DNA of 64,000 bases from Marinicella sediminis. GTDB taxonomy: Bacteria > Pseudomonadota > Gammaproteobacteria > Xanthomonadales > Marinicellaceae. Where the stretch lies: contig NZ_MVBD01000005.1 of NCBI RefSeq assembly GCF_002000055.1, positions 62,001-126,000 of the forward strand. Direction: 5' to 3'. Positions 55,798-64,000 of this stretch are shown in pieces. Under the pieces are notes generated by a model, which saw only the letters and a list, made by a program, of their open reading frames with translations, searched no databases and had not been told where the DNA came from. Made by a program: the position numbers and the translations under genes. Numbering within the stretch: position 1 is the first letter of the stretch; the number at the start of each line of letters is the position of its first letter.

Positions 55798-57093
55798 TTG
55801 TTTGACTCAGGACAATCCGCGGCGTATCAGCCACTGGCTGACCGGTTAAGACCAGCAAAATTGTCTGAAGTGGTTGGTCAGGAGCACCTGGTGGCGACCG
55901 GGAAGCCTTTGCAACTGATGCTGGATGGGGGGCACCTGCATTCCATGGTGTTTTGGGGCCCTCCGGGTACCGGTAAAACCACCCTGGCGAGAATCATCAG
56001 CCAGCAATTGGATGCCCATTTAATTAACCTATCTGCGGTATTGTCCGGGGTCAAAGACATCAGACAGGCGATTGAACAGGCCAGACAAGTGCAACCCCGG
56101 CGGACGCTGTTGTTTGTGGATGAAATACATCGTTTTAACAAATCTCAGCAGGATGCTTTTTTGCCGCACCTGGAAAGTGGCCTGATCACCTTGATTGGCG
56201 CCACCACAGAAAACCCTTCGTTTGCCCTCAACAATGCCTTGTTATCAAGGCTGAAGGTGTACATCCTTAAGAGCCTCGATCAGTCCGCACAGCAACGCTT
56301 ACTTGAGCAGGCATTGGATGTCATGGATGAAGGGATTGTTTTGTCTGAATCGCAGCAGAAGACCTTGATCAGGGCTGCAGATGGTGACGGCCGGAAATTG
56401 CTCGGTTTGCTGGAGATATTACTCGATTATGTGACCGATGGTCAGGTGGCCGATGAAGATGTGATGCTGGTCACGGCAGGGCAAACCCGTCGGTTTGACC
56501 GAGGCGGTGATGAGTTTTATGAGCAAATTTCAGCGTTGCATAAATGTGTGCGCAGTTCTCACCCTGACGCTGCCCTGTACTGGTTGGCGCGGATGATTGA
56601 TGGAGGTTGTGACCCCCGTTACATCGCCAGGCGTATTCTTCGCATGGCGGCTGAAGACATTGGCAATGCCGACCCCAGGGCACTTTCCATTTGTTTGGAT
56701 GCCTGGCAGGGATACGAACGACTGGGTTCTCCTGAAGGAGATTTGCTACTGGCACAGGCGGTGACTTATCTGGCCAGCTGTGCCAAATCCAATGCGGTTT
56801 ACACCGCTTTCAAAGCGGCAGGTTCTGATGTGAGTATATTCGGCACCCAGGCTGTGCCTATGCACCTCAGGAATGCGCCCACCCAATTAATGAAAAATGC
56901 CGGTTATGGAAAGGGATACCAATATGATCATGATGTTGAAGGCGGGATTGCTTTTGGGCAAACCGGATTTCCGGATGACATGCCCGAACAGGTCTATTAC
57001 CTACCCAAAGACGCAGGATTGGAATCCAGAATTGCTGACAAGCTTCAGCACATCCGTGAATTGAGAAAACAGCCACAGAGGGATTCATCGTGA
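55798..57093 (+). CDS. rarA: Replication-associated recombination protein RarA (MgsA)
   Basis: 431 residues, normal length. AAA+ ATPase: LADRLRP, GQEHL, Walker A GPPGTGKT (residues 54-61), LFVDEIHRFNKSQQDAFLP as Walker B, GATTENPSF sensor, then the tetramer domain with RMIDGGCDPRYIARRI, and the conserved YKYPHD-like YGKGYQYDHD. It acts on stalled replication forks. The start is TTG 55798: no ATG or GTG in the frame is close enough and ATG 55784 stops after six codons. The stop overlaps crcB by 4 nt. Confidence 0.95.
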   Translation: MFDSGQSAAYQPLADRLRPAKLSEVVGQEHLVATGKPLQLMLDGGHLHSMVFWGPPGTGKTTLARIISQQLDAHLINLSAVLSGVKDIRQAIEQARQVQPRRTLLFVDEIHRFNKSQQDAFLPHLESGLITLIGATTENPSFALNNALLSRLKVYILKSLDQSAQQRLLEQALDVMDEGIVLSESQQKTLIRAADGDGRKLLGLLEILLDYVTDGQVADEDVMLVTAGQTRRFDRGGDEFYEQISALHKCVRSSHPDAALYWLARMIDGGCDPRYIARRILRMAAEDIGNADPRALSICLDAWQGYERLGSPEGDLLLAQAVTYLASCAKSNAVYTAFKAAGSDVSIFGTQAVPMHLRNAPTQLMKNAGYGKGYQYDHDVEGGIAFGQTGFPDDMPEQVYYLPKDAGLESRIADKLQHIRELRKQPQRDSS

Positions 57094-57452
57094 CTGCTTT
57101 ATTCGCTGTGGCAATGGGTGGGGCTTTGGGCGCGGTCTTGCGATTTGGAACCAATCAGGCGGTCACTCATTGGTTGGGTTTACCTTTGTTCTGGGCGACC
57201 TTGCTGGTGAATGTCCTGGGTTGTTATTTAATGGGCCTGGCTTATCAGTATTTTATTCAACAGGAAATCTTCAGTGATGCGGTCCGCTTATTTGTGACTG
57301 TAGGGCTGTTAGGAGCGCTGACCACGTGGTCAACGTTTTCTATGGAAACCGTGCAAATGATACAAAACGATCAACTGGGCAAAGCCGCGTTATATACGTT
57401 GGTGACCGCAACCGGTTGTTTTTTGGCCTTTTGGCTGGGAGTGAAATCTTGA
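57090..57452 (+). CDS. crcB: Fluoride ion channel CrcB (Fluc)
   Basis: 120 residues from GTG 57090, overlapping the rarA stop. Four membrane helices; signatures GGALGAVLRFGTNQ, ATLLVNVLGCYLMGL and GLLGALTTWSTFSMET, the last with the Thr/Ser track and Phe box of the Fluc family. These channels export fluoride as antiparallel dimers. The rarA-crcB pairing is common. No fluoride riboswitch was seen before it, as expected for a gene inside an operon. Confidence 0.95.
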   Translation: MTALFAVAMGGALGAVLRFGTNQAVTHWLGLPLFWATLLVNVLGCYLMGLAYQYFIQQEIFSDAVRLFVTVGLLGALTTWSTFSMETVQMIQNDQLGKAALYTLVTATGCFLAFWLGVKS

Positions 57453-58375
57453 AAACACGTATGTTGATGGCCTTGATGATGGTTGGGCCAGTATGGGCCA
57501 GTGATCCTCTGGATAAACCAGCAGTGAATGCAATTGATCAGCCTCCAGCACCACCAGGTTCCGAAGTGATGATGTTTCAGCTTGATGCTGATCTACACGG
57601 CAGGCCGGTGATCGGTCAGGCCACCAATGTCAGCCAATCGCCAGGCTATGATTCACAACCGAAATTTTCAGCGGATGGGCAGAGGTTGTACTTCACGCAT
57701 TACCAGAACCAACAAATGGATATCCATCAATATGATGTAAGCAGTGGTCAAAGGTCGGCCTATTTACTGACATCTGAGAGTGAATATTCGCCCACACCGA
57801 TACCGGGCACTGAATTGTTAAGTGTGGTGCAGGTTGACAGTCAGGGAGATCAGTATCTGGTGTTGTTGGATCCCACAGCAAAGCAAGGTGATCAGGCTAA
57901 ACGCTATTCAGACATCAAGCAAGTCGGCTATTTTAACTGGACCACCGGACGAAACCTGTGGTTGTTTAAATTGGCAGATCAAGGTGGTGATCTGTACTGG
58001 CTCAATGAGCAGAAGCAACCCCGTTTGGTGACCCGTCACGTGGGTCGCTCATTCATCACCAATGCGGCTCAGGACACTTTGTATTTTGTTGATAAAAAAA
58101 CCATGCCTTGGCGCATCAGATCGATCAGTGCAGCACATCCTGAAGTCAGGGATGTGATGGCTTTGCCGGTGGGTGTTGAAGATTTCACCCTGGATGCCAA
58201 TGATCGGTTTTGGGCTGGCCGGGGCCATACGCTGTTTGTCAGTGATGACCAGCAGCGTTGGTACATTGCGCATGAATTTGATTTACCCGGCTTGGGTCAT
58301 ATCAGCCGTGTTACCACAGACCCACAGCTCAGGTATCTGTCGGTGGTATTTGCAGAACAGCCTGACAACGAATAG
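57449..58375 (+). CDS. Exported beta-propeller-like (PD40/TolB-type) protein
   Basis: 308 residues from TTG 57449, whose codon overlaps the crcB stop (TTGA); ATG 57461 is the alternative. Signal peptide (MKTRMLMALMMVGPVWAS). Blade-like repeats follow: QPKFSADGQRLYFTHYQNQQMDIHQYDVSSGQ resembles a PD40/TolB propeller blade, with later degenerate copies. No catalytic motif is visible. It is probably the last gene of the lolA-rarA-crcB transcript. Its function is unknown; sensing or binding in the periplasm is a guess. Confidence 0.65.
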   Translation: MKTRMLMALMMVGPVWASDPLDKPAVNAIDQPPAPPGSEVMMFQLDADLHGRPVIGQATNVSQSPGYDSQPKFSADGQRLYFTHYQNQQMDIHQYDVSSGQRSAYLLTSESEYSPTPIPGTELLSVVQVDSQGDQYLVLLDPTAKQGDQAKRYSDIKQVGYFNWTTGRNLWLFKLADQGGDLYWLNEQKQPRLVTRHVGRSFITNAAQDTLYFVDKKTMPWRIRSISAAHPEVRDVMALPVGVEDFTLDANDRFWAGRGHTLFVSDDQQRWYIAHEFDLPGLGHISRVTTDPQLRYLSVVFAEQPDNE

Positions 58376-58395
58376 AATAGCCGTTCACCAAATAA

Positions 58396-58471
58396 GCGCC
58401 CGTAGCTCAGTGGATAGAGCAACCGCCTCCTAAGCGGTAGGTCGCAGGTTCGACTCCTGCTGGGCGCGCCA
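58396..58471 (+). tRNA. tRNA-Arg (anticodon CCT)
   Basis: 76 nt with encoded CCA. Acceptor GCGCCCG / TGGGCGC, D arm AGCTCAGTGGATAGAGC, anticodon stem ACCGC / GCGGT with loop CTCCTAA, T arm CAGGTTCGACTCCTG. Reads the rare AGG codon. It starts 20 nt after the propeller gene and no separate terminator is clear; the diguanylate cyclase gene ends 8 nt beyond on the other strand. Confidence 0.96.
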
Positions 58472-58479
58472 TGGCTTAA

Positions 58480-59619
58480 TCAGGCCAGGCTGATGAAATC
58501 ACTGTGTTTATCCACGCTGCTGATGGCTTGCTTGCCAGCGATCACATAGCCGTTTTTGCCATTGTTTTTGACTGTATACAAGGCCTGATCTGCCATTTCA
58601 ATCAGGGTTTTGATGTTGTATGGCTCATGGGCGTGGTTGATCGCCACCCCAATGGATACCCCCAGCTGTGTATCCGGCGCTTTTTCAGAGAGTGCAGCGG
58701 TGATGCATTCAGTTTCATTGATAATGGTCTGGCACACTTTGTTGATGTGATCTTCCGTGGAATCGTACAACAGCACCACAAATTCATCGCCACCAAAACG
58801 GGCTGCCATATCCAGAGGTCTGCGACACAGGTTGTTGAGGTTGCTGGCCATTTTGATCAACACATGATCACCTGTTTTATGCCCCAGCGTGTCATTGATT
58901 TTTTTGAAGTGGTCCAGGTCCACCAACAGCACGGCGTATGGCTTGTGTTCACGACTGGAGTGTTTGTATACCTGGTCAGATGATTCAAAAAACCTTCGCC
59001 GGTTATTCAATCCGGTGAGGTTATCAGTATTGGCTTGCTCATTGATTCGTTTGACCAATTTGGAGTTGGCCAGCAGGATTTTGGCACAGATGTGGTTCAT
59101 GAATACACAGCACCCGGAAAACAACAGGTAAAACACAGAAATAGAGATGATCTCATCAATCACCATGCCGGTCGAAAGGTAAGCGTTGGCTGCGACTACA
59201 ATGATAAACACTGAACTGATAAAAGAATGCAGCAACGGCATGACCAGAAGGATACCTGCATAAATCAAAACAATGGTCAGCCCGATGCGCGGGAAAGTGA
59301 ATGCATTCTGGTGAGCGATCTGGATGATTTCTGCGTGACCAATGCCAATCACCGAGATACACACTGCAGAGATCAGAAAAACGGTTTCTTTGGACAGCAC
59401 ACCGGTTTTTTGCAGATGGGTGGCGCCGATCAATAGCACGAAGGGCAGCAATTGATAAATCAGTCTGGCAGCCATGGCTTTGTCCAGTGATGCTCCGCTG
59501 AACCGCATCGTGTCTAAATAGAAGAATACCCCAAGGCTAAACGCACCAAATAACAAGGCCCACCAGCGGATTTCAAAAACCTGCTCAAAATAATACCCGG
59601 GATTATAGGGTTGATTCAC
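58480..59619 (-). CDS. Membrane-bound diguanylate cyclase
   Basis: 379 residues from GTG 59619 with GAGG close upstream. The N-terminal half has about six membrane helices (residues 20-190), then a GGDEF domain: DNLTGLNNRRRFFE, DLDHFKKINDTLGHKTGD and the active RFGGDEF (GGDEF at 276-280). RPLD at 267-270 is an intact inhibitory I-site five residues before the active loop. It should make cyclic di-GMP and be feedback-inhibited. Cyclic di-GMP commonly controls type IV pili, so a link to the pil genes in this window is possible but not shown. Confidence 0.94.
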   Translation of the reverse strand: MNQPYNPGYYFEQVFEIRWWALLFGAFSLGVFFYLDTMRFSGASLDKAMAARLIYQLLPFVLLIGATHLQKTGVLSKETVFLISAVCISVIGIGHAEIIQIAHQNAFTFPRIGLTIVLIYAGILLVMPLLHSFISSVFIIVVAANAYLSTGMVIDEIISISVFYLLFSGCCVFMNHICAKILLANSKLVKRINEQANTDNLTGLNNRRRFFESSDQVYKHSSREHKPYAVLLVDLDHFKKINDTLGHKTGDHVLIKMASNLNNLCRRPLDMAARFGGDEFVVLLYDSTEDHINKVCQTIINETECITAALSEKAPDTQLGVSIGVAINHAHEPYNIKTLIEMADQALYTVKNNGKNGYVIAGKQAISSVDKHSDFISLA

Positions 59620-59661
59620 TCAGCCTCGCCACACACTTTTCACACGACTACAGTGTAGCAT

Positions 59662-59683
59662 ACATACTTTGGGGAAAGTATGT
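59662..59683. other. Perfect 9-bp hairpin upstream of the cyclase gene
   Basis: ACATACTTT (59662-59670), GGGG, AAAGTATGT (59675-59683). It lies between two minus-strand genes and has no T tract. It may be an operator before the cyclase gene or the end of the upstream transcript. Confidence 0.4.
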
Positions 59684-59724
59684 GCGCTCCACAAAAGTGC
59701 CCAGGTGATGTTTTTGGACTGCAG

Positions 59725-60861
59725 TTATTCAGGCTGTAGTGGGCTGATACAATCCTGAGGGTTGATTCGGCCGGGGTTTTGGCTGTTGTGCTTCCGGTAC
59801 ATATACTCAGCCAGCTGTAACTGCAAATCCCATTGGTTGATGGGTAACAACCTGATCCGTAATTGTTCTGCATCAAACATGCCATCAAGCAAGGAGTCAC
59901 TGCGGGCAGCCTTGCGCAGGCATTGCACTGCATCCTGATAAACCTGCTGTTTATCGGCCACCACTTCGGTCAGCTCTGGTCTTTGATTGATCTGGTTGAC
60001 GGCCATCAACAAGGCATAACCGATGCCCCGGGCAGCGAATGTATCGCTGTGATGGATCAGAATCTGGGTGATTTTCAGACAGGATTCAGTGAATTGCAGA
60101 TTCAGTTTGCAAACCTCAAACAAGACTTTTAAATCGGCGGGTTCATGTAAATACAGGTATGACATTTTGATTGCAAAATGCAGGTAGGTCCGGATGTGGT
60201 TGTCGAGATCCAGGCGTTGCTGATCGGTCAAACCAGACAACAAGACCTCATCTTTTTTAAAGGCTTCAATGGCACTTTTCGGCACGGGGTTTTCTGCCAG
60301 GAATGCATCTACGGCCATTTGAAAATCCGATGTCAGGTATAGGTGCTGATGGTTGTACTGACTGACAGCCATCAGGCGCAGGGTGTTGATCAGTAAGTCA
60401 TCGTTTTGTTCGTTGTAGGCGACTTTCAGAGGATGCAGATATGCCAGTAGGTTTTCAGGGTTGGACTTGATTAAATCGGTGAGCAACCGCTGCGTGTCAC
60501 AATAATCCCTGAGGGCGGTTTTGTTGCACCAATTGAGTAACAGTAACTGAGTTTGAGTGGTGAGTTCATTGCTTTGAATCAGTTCGTTGAGCACCACCAT
60601 CTGCGCTTTGAATTGCTGATTGGCTTCGTTATTTTCCTCCTCCTTGATGGCCGGTAGGGTGCCGTTGATCATGGCCAATAAGCCCAGGGTTTTGTGATTG
60701 TTGTTGTCAGATGCCAGTAGCAATTCGTGCAGTTGCAGGTGCCACGTCAGGTATTCCTGTTCGGCAGCTTCCATGGATTGTTCTGCGGCTTTTGTTGTCT
60801 CAGAGGTGGCTTGTTCGCTTAAAAGTAACATCAGTACAGCGCTGGTTAACAACAGTTTCAT
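59725..60861 (-). CDS. Exported helical protein of unknown function
   Basis: 378 residues from ATG 60861, with AGGAG 7-8 nt upstream. Signal peptide (MKLLLTSAVLMLLLSEQATS). The mature chain is alpha-helical, rich in Gln, Leu, Asn and Glu, with TPR-like helix pairs; no enzyme motif was recognised. It follows recN on the same strand with a 55-nt gap. It ends about 105 nt before the diguanylate cyclase start. No family was recognised. Confidence 0.6.
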   Translation of the reverse strand: MKLLLTSAVLMLLLSEQATSETTKAAEQSMEAAEQEYLTWHLQLHELLLASDNNNHKTLGLLAMINGTLPAIKEEENNEANQQFKAQMVVLNELIQSNELTTQTQLLLLNWCNKTALRDYCDTQRLLTDLIKSNPENLLAYLHPLKVAYNEQNDDLLINTLRLMAVSQYNHQHLYLTSDFQMAVDAFLAENPVPKSAIEAFKKDEVLLSGLTDQQRLDLDNHIRTYLHFAIKMSYLYLHEPADLKVLFEVCKLNLQFTESCLKITQILIHHSDTFAARGIGYALLMAVNQINQRPELTEVVADKQQVYQDAVQCLRKAARSDSLLDGMFDAEQLRIRLLPINQWDLQLQLAEYMYRKHNSQNPGRINPQDCISPLQPE

Positions 60862-60916
60862 GGGTTTCTCCTGCTCATGCGACAGCGGAGATTCACCCCG
60901 CTGCAATGCGAAAGAC

Positions 60917-62575
60917 TTATCCGGTTTTCAAAAATTCCCTGGCTTGTGCGAGGGTGGCTTCTGTGATGGTCTGGCCACCTGACATTCGCGCCAACTCTTC
61001 AATTCGTTGGTTTTCATTCAGGTGTTCGATTTTCGAGGTGGTGTGTTTGCGATTGCTGGACTTACTGACCAGCAAATGATCATGGGCATGCCCTGCCACC
61101 TGAGGCAGGTGGGTCACTGCAAAGACCTGGTTCTGTTTGCTGAGTTGCTGCATGATGTGCCCAACCTGTTCGGCTGTTGCGCCGCCAATTCCAGTGTCCA
61201 CTTCGTCAAAGATAAACACCTGGTGCTGGTTTTTTTGTTGGGTACTGACTTCAATGGCCAGTGAAATCCTTGATAGCTCACCACCGGAAGCTGTTTTGCT
61301 GAGCGCCTGGGCCTGCTGGCCTTTGTTGGCCGCAATCATGAATTCCACCTGGTCATTACCGCTGGCTTTCGGGCTGTTCTCCTGCTGGTGGTTGATGGCG
61401 ATGCTGAAGCGGGCTTCAGGCAGGCCCAGATTCTGAATCATGGTGGTGATGTCAGTGGCCAGGGTGCGGGCGGTTTGTTGTCGTTGGGTAGAGAGTTTGG
61501 CCGCCAGCTCACGGTAATTGGTCAGCGCTTCCTGTCGTTGCCGGCCTGATTCAACCTGCTGTTGACTCAGGTCAGCGTGGGTGTTGAGGGTGTCGGTCAG
61601 TTGTTGATGATGCTGGTGCAGTAGTTCCGGCATCACTTGTTGTTTTCTGGCCACCTGTGAGATGAGTTCGATGCGTTGTTCCAGCTCCTGAAGATGGGCC
61701 GGATCATCGACGATGCCGTCTGCCACTTGCTGCAGCTGCTGGCTGGCTTCCGCTACATTGATCATTGATTCTTCCAGCATTTGACAAATTTCGCTGAAGT
61801 CATGCCCGCGGCTGTTTCTGAGGGTGCTGATGACCTGGGCCAGTTGTTGTTCAACACTGTGTTCTGAGTCACTGATCAGTTGCATGGAATCATCCAGACT
61901 GCTCATCAATTCGCGGGCATGGGCAGCGGTTTTCAGTTCATCGTGTAATTGTTCATATTCAGTGGGTCCCAATGCCAACTGGTCGAGTTCTGCCAATTGG
62001 TAATTAAGTAACTGAACCTGTTCTTCTGACATTGAACCTGCTTCTTGCAAAGCCTGAATTTCTGCCTCAATGGTCTGTAGCTGGTCAAATGCCTGACGGG
62101 TTTGTTTCAGCAACAGTTGATGATCACCTGCCAGATCGAGGATATGGAGTTGCATGGCCGGTTTCAGCAATCTGATTTGATCATGTTGGCCATGGATCTG
62201 AACCAGGTATTGGCTGAGGTCTTTGACCAGACCGGTGGCCATGGGCCGCCCATTGATCCATTGTTTGCTGCGTCCCTGCTGATTGAACGTGCGACGCAGT
62301 ACCAATTCATTGTCCTCTCCCAGTTCCTGGTCCTGCAGCCATTGGCGGGCGTTGGGGTTCTGTGCCACATCAAAGGTGGCAATGATCTCACTGTGTTCAG
62401 CAAAGGGGCCAATGGTCTGAGAATCCGCGCGGTTACCCAAGGCCATTGACAATGCACCGATGATGATTGATTTACCGGCTCCGGTTTCACCGGTGAACAC
62501 TGACATGCCAGAATGAAAATCAATTTCCAGTTGATCAATCAGTACGAAATTTTGAATGTACAGGGATTGCAGCAT
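60917..62575 (-). CDS. recN: DNA repair protein RecN
   Basis: 552 residues from ATG 62575 (MLQSLYIQNFVLIDQLEIDF, the family N terminus); the longer frame to 62644 adds a non-homologous stretch. An SMC-like protein: Walker A GETGAGKS at residues 29-36, a coiled-coil centre (about 180-340), ABC signature SGGELSRISLAIE, Walker B VFIFDEVDTGIGG and the switch His in VTHLPQVA. It holds DNA ends together in double-strand break repair. Divergent from grpE, as in Escherichia coli, where nadK lies between. Confidence 0.96.
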   Translation of the reverse strand: MLQSLYIQNFVLIDQLEIDFHSGMSVFTGETGAGKSIIIGALSMALGNRADSQTIGPFAEHSEIIATFDVAQNPNARQWLQDQELGEDNELVLRRTFNQQGRSKQWINGRPMATGLVKDLSQYLVQIHGQHDQIRLLKPAMQLHILDLAGDHQLLLKQTRQAFDQLQTIEAEIQALQEAGSMSEEQVQLLNYQLAELDQLALGPTEYEQLHDELKTAAHARELMSSLDDSMQLISDSEHSVEQQLAQVISTLRNSRGHDFSEICQMLEESMINVAEASQQLQQVADGIVDDPAHLQELEQRIELISQVARKQQVMPELLHQHHQQLTDTLNTHADLSQQQVESGRQRQEALTNYRELAAKLSTQRQQTARTLATDITTMIQNLGLPEARFSIAINHQQENSPKASGNDQVEFMIAANKGQQAQALSKTASGGELSRISLAIEVSTQQKNQHQVFIFDEVDTGIGGATAEQVGHIMQQLSKQNQVFAVTHLPQVAGHAHDHLLVSKSSNRKHTTSKIEHLNENQRIEELARMSGGQTITEATLAQAREFLKTG

Positions 62576-62625
62576 GGGTGATGGTCTGTTCCTAGAAATG
62601 AGTTCTGTAATTTTAACTTCACTGC

Positions 62626-62653
62626 CTTGAATTGTCATCTCCAATCACCATAT
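62626..62653 (+). promoter_or_regulatory. Candidate sigma-32 heat-shock promoter of grpE
   Basis: CTTGAAT (62626-62632), 13-nt spacer, CACCATAT (62646-62653). Compared with the sigma-32 consensus CTTGAAA and CCCCATnT, one mismatch lies in each element, and the spacer is within the usual range. Transcription would begin near 62660 and leave a leader of about 26 nt before the grpE ATG. Confidence 0.6.
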
Positions 62654-62685
62654 CACTGCCATTATTAACAGCTACACAATTGATT

Positions 62686-63324
62686 ATGACAGAGGAACAG
62701 GTAAATCAGAACAGTCATCCGGACCAGGACGAAACCATGACCGGTGCCGGTGAATCAGGTCAGCAGGATAACCAACCATCAGAAGATGATGAAGTGGTGA
62801 TTGCTGAATTGGATGACAATGAGTTATCAGCGTTGGAACAAATGCAAGCCAGAATTGAAGAACTGGAAGCAGAACTGGAAGCCAAACAGGCAGCCCTCAC
62901 AGAAAAAGAAGATGAGGTCTTGCGGGTGGTGGCTGAAGGCATGAATTTGCAAAAACGTTTGCAGCGGGATATTGATAATACCCGGAAGTTTTCCAATGAC
63001 AAAATCATCAAAGCCATGATTCCAGTGATGGACAGTTTCGACAAAGCCCTTGAAGTGGTTAATGATGACCAGTGTGAAGTCACCACAGAAGCCATGATTG
63101 AAGGCACGCAAAATACCCAGAAATTGTTTGCCAAAGTGCTGGAAGACAATGGCATTGAAATCATCAATCCAGTGGGTGAAGCCTTTGATCCTGAGCAACA
63201 CGAAGCGATGAGTATGGTGCCATCTCCTGATCATGAGAAGAATACCATTGTCAATGTGTTCCAGAAAGGCTATTTACTCAATGGCCGGGTGGTCAGAGCA
63301 GCCATGGTTGTGGTGGCTCAGTAG
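62686..63324 (+). CDS. grpE: Nucleotide exchange factor GrpE
   Basis: 212 residues from ATG 62686; the longer in-frame start at 62632 falls within the heat-shock promoter candidate. The N terminus is acidic and disordered, then a long coiled coil (about 55-120, with QARIEELEAELEAKQ), and the C-terminal beta domain with the NTIVNVFQKGYLLNGRVVRAAMV motif. GrpE releases ADP from DnaK. dnaK begins 70 nt downstream, so the two form the heat-shock chaperone unit. Confidence 0.96.
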   Translation: MTEEQVNQNSHPDQDETMTGAGESGQQDNQPSEDDEVVIAELDDNELSALEQMQARIEELEAELEAKQAALTEKEDEVLRVVAEGMNLQKRLQRDIDNTRKFSNDKIIKAMIPVMDSFDKALEVVNDDQCEVTTEAMIEGTQNTQKLFAKVLEDNGIEIINPVGEAFDPEQHEAMSMVPSPDHEKNTIVNVFQKGYLLNGRVVRAAMVVVAQ

Positions 63325-63382
63325 CTTGAAAAATTCATCACTGACCATAGATAGTGATCAGTTTACAAATACAGCGTTTTAG

Positions 63383-64000
<618 letters not shown>

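Overview
This 64 kb window is a chromosomal segment of a free-living, aerobic, Gram-negative gammaproteobacterium. The evidence is the mix of SecDF, BamB, LolA and Aat, a complete type IV pilus PilMNOPQ set, coaE next to pilD, a recN/grpE/dnaK block and the remains of the enterobacterial order aat-trxB-lrp-ftsK-lolA-rarA. The base composition is moderate, and the many surface proteins with Calx-beta, cadherin-like and Ig-like domains recall Marinicella and Lysobacterales relatives; that assignment is inference, not something a marker gene here proves.

Layout. 1-3.6 kb: end of secD, secF, a DUF4252 protein, then suhB and trmJ transcribed divergently. 3.6-10.2 kb: tRNA-Asn, then the run yfgM-bamB-der-moeA-moeB-folD (outer-membrane assembly, ribosome biogenesis, molybdenum cofactor, one-carbon metabolism). 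10.3-16.9 kb, minus strand: a DUF1631 protein, DUF4139 and DUF4426 exported proteins, sucD and sucC. 17.3-29.8 kb: type IV pilus genes pilB-pilC-pilD-coaE, a CAU-anticodon tRNA, pilM-N-O-P-Q and a large Ig-like lipoprotein fused onto the end of the pilus operon. 29.9-37.6 kb: an RND efflux operon of one adaptor and two permeases. 37.7-45.3 kb: 2-Cys peroxiredoxin, SprT-like metalloprotein, cyclophilin lipoprotein, aat, trxB, ald and ftsK. 45.3-54.9 kb: an accessory block inserted between ftsK and lolA. 55.1-64 kb: lolA-rarA-crcB, a beta-propeller protein, tRNA-Arg, a diguanylate cyclase, an exported protein of unknown function, recN, and divergently grpE and the start of dnaK.

The most unusual part is the 45.3-54.9 kb block. 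It holds three tandem paralogues of the tail-collar (microcystin-dependent, MdpB-like) family, a Tat-exported small protein and a GNAT acetyltransferase in one tightly packed minus-strand operon, a second copy of the small-protein family (DUF6916-like) on the plus strand, and, directly upstream of the operon, a 2079-residue exported protein with three exact-period 241-residue A-B Calx-beta double repeats and a long beta-helix. There is no capsid, terminase, integrase or lysis gene, so it does not look like a prophage. It may be a cell-surface or secreted assembly of unknown function.

Smaller points worth attention are a MoeB with its rhodanese domain at the N terminus and an incomplete second zinc pair, ald sitting where lrp sits in Escherichia coli, a good sigma-32 promoter candidate in front of grpE, a 15-bp perfect hairpin before ftsK, and a nested dyad centred on a TATAAT before the plus-strand DUF6916 gene. 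Several genes (pilM, ftsK, rarA, the 57.4 kb gene) appear to start with TTG. No CRISPR array, insertion sequence, rRNA or integrase was found.
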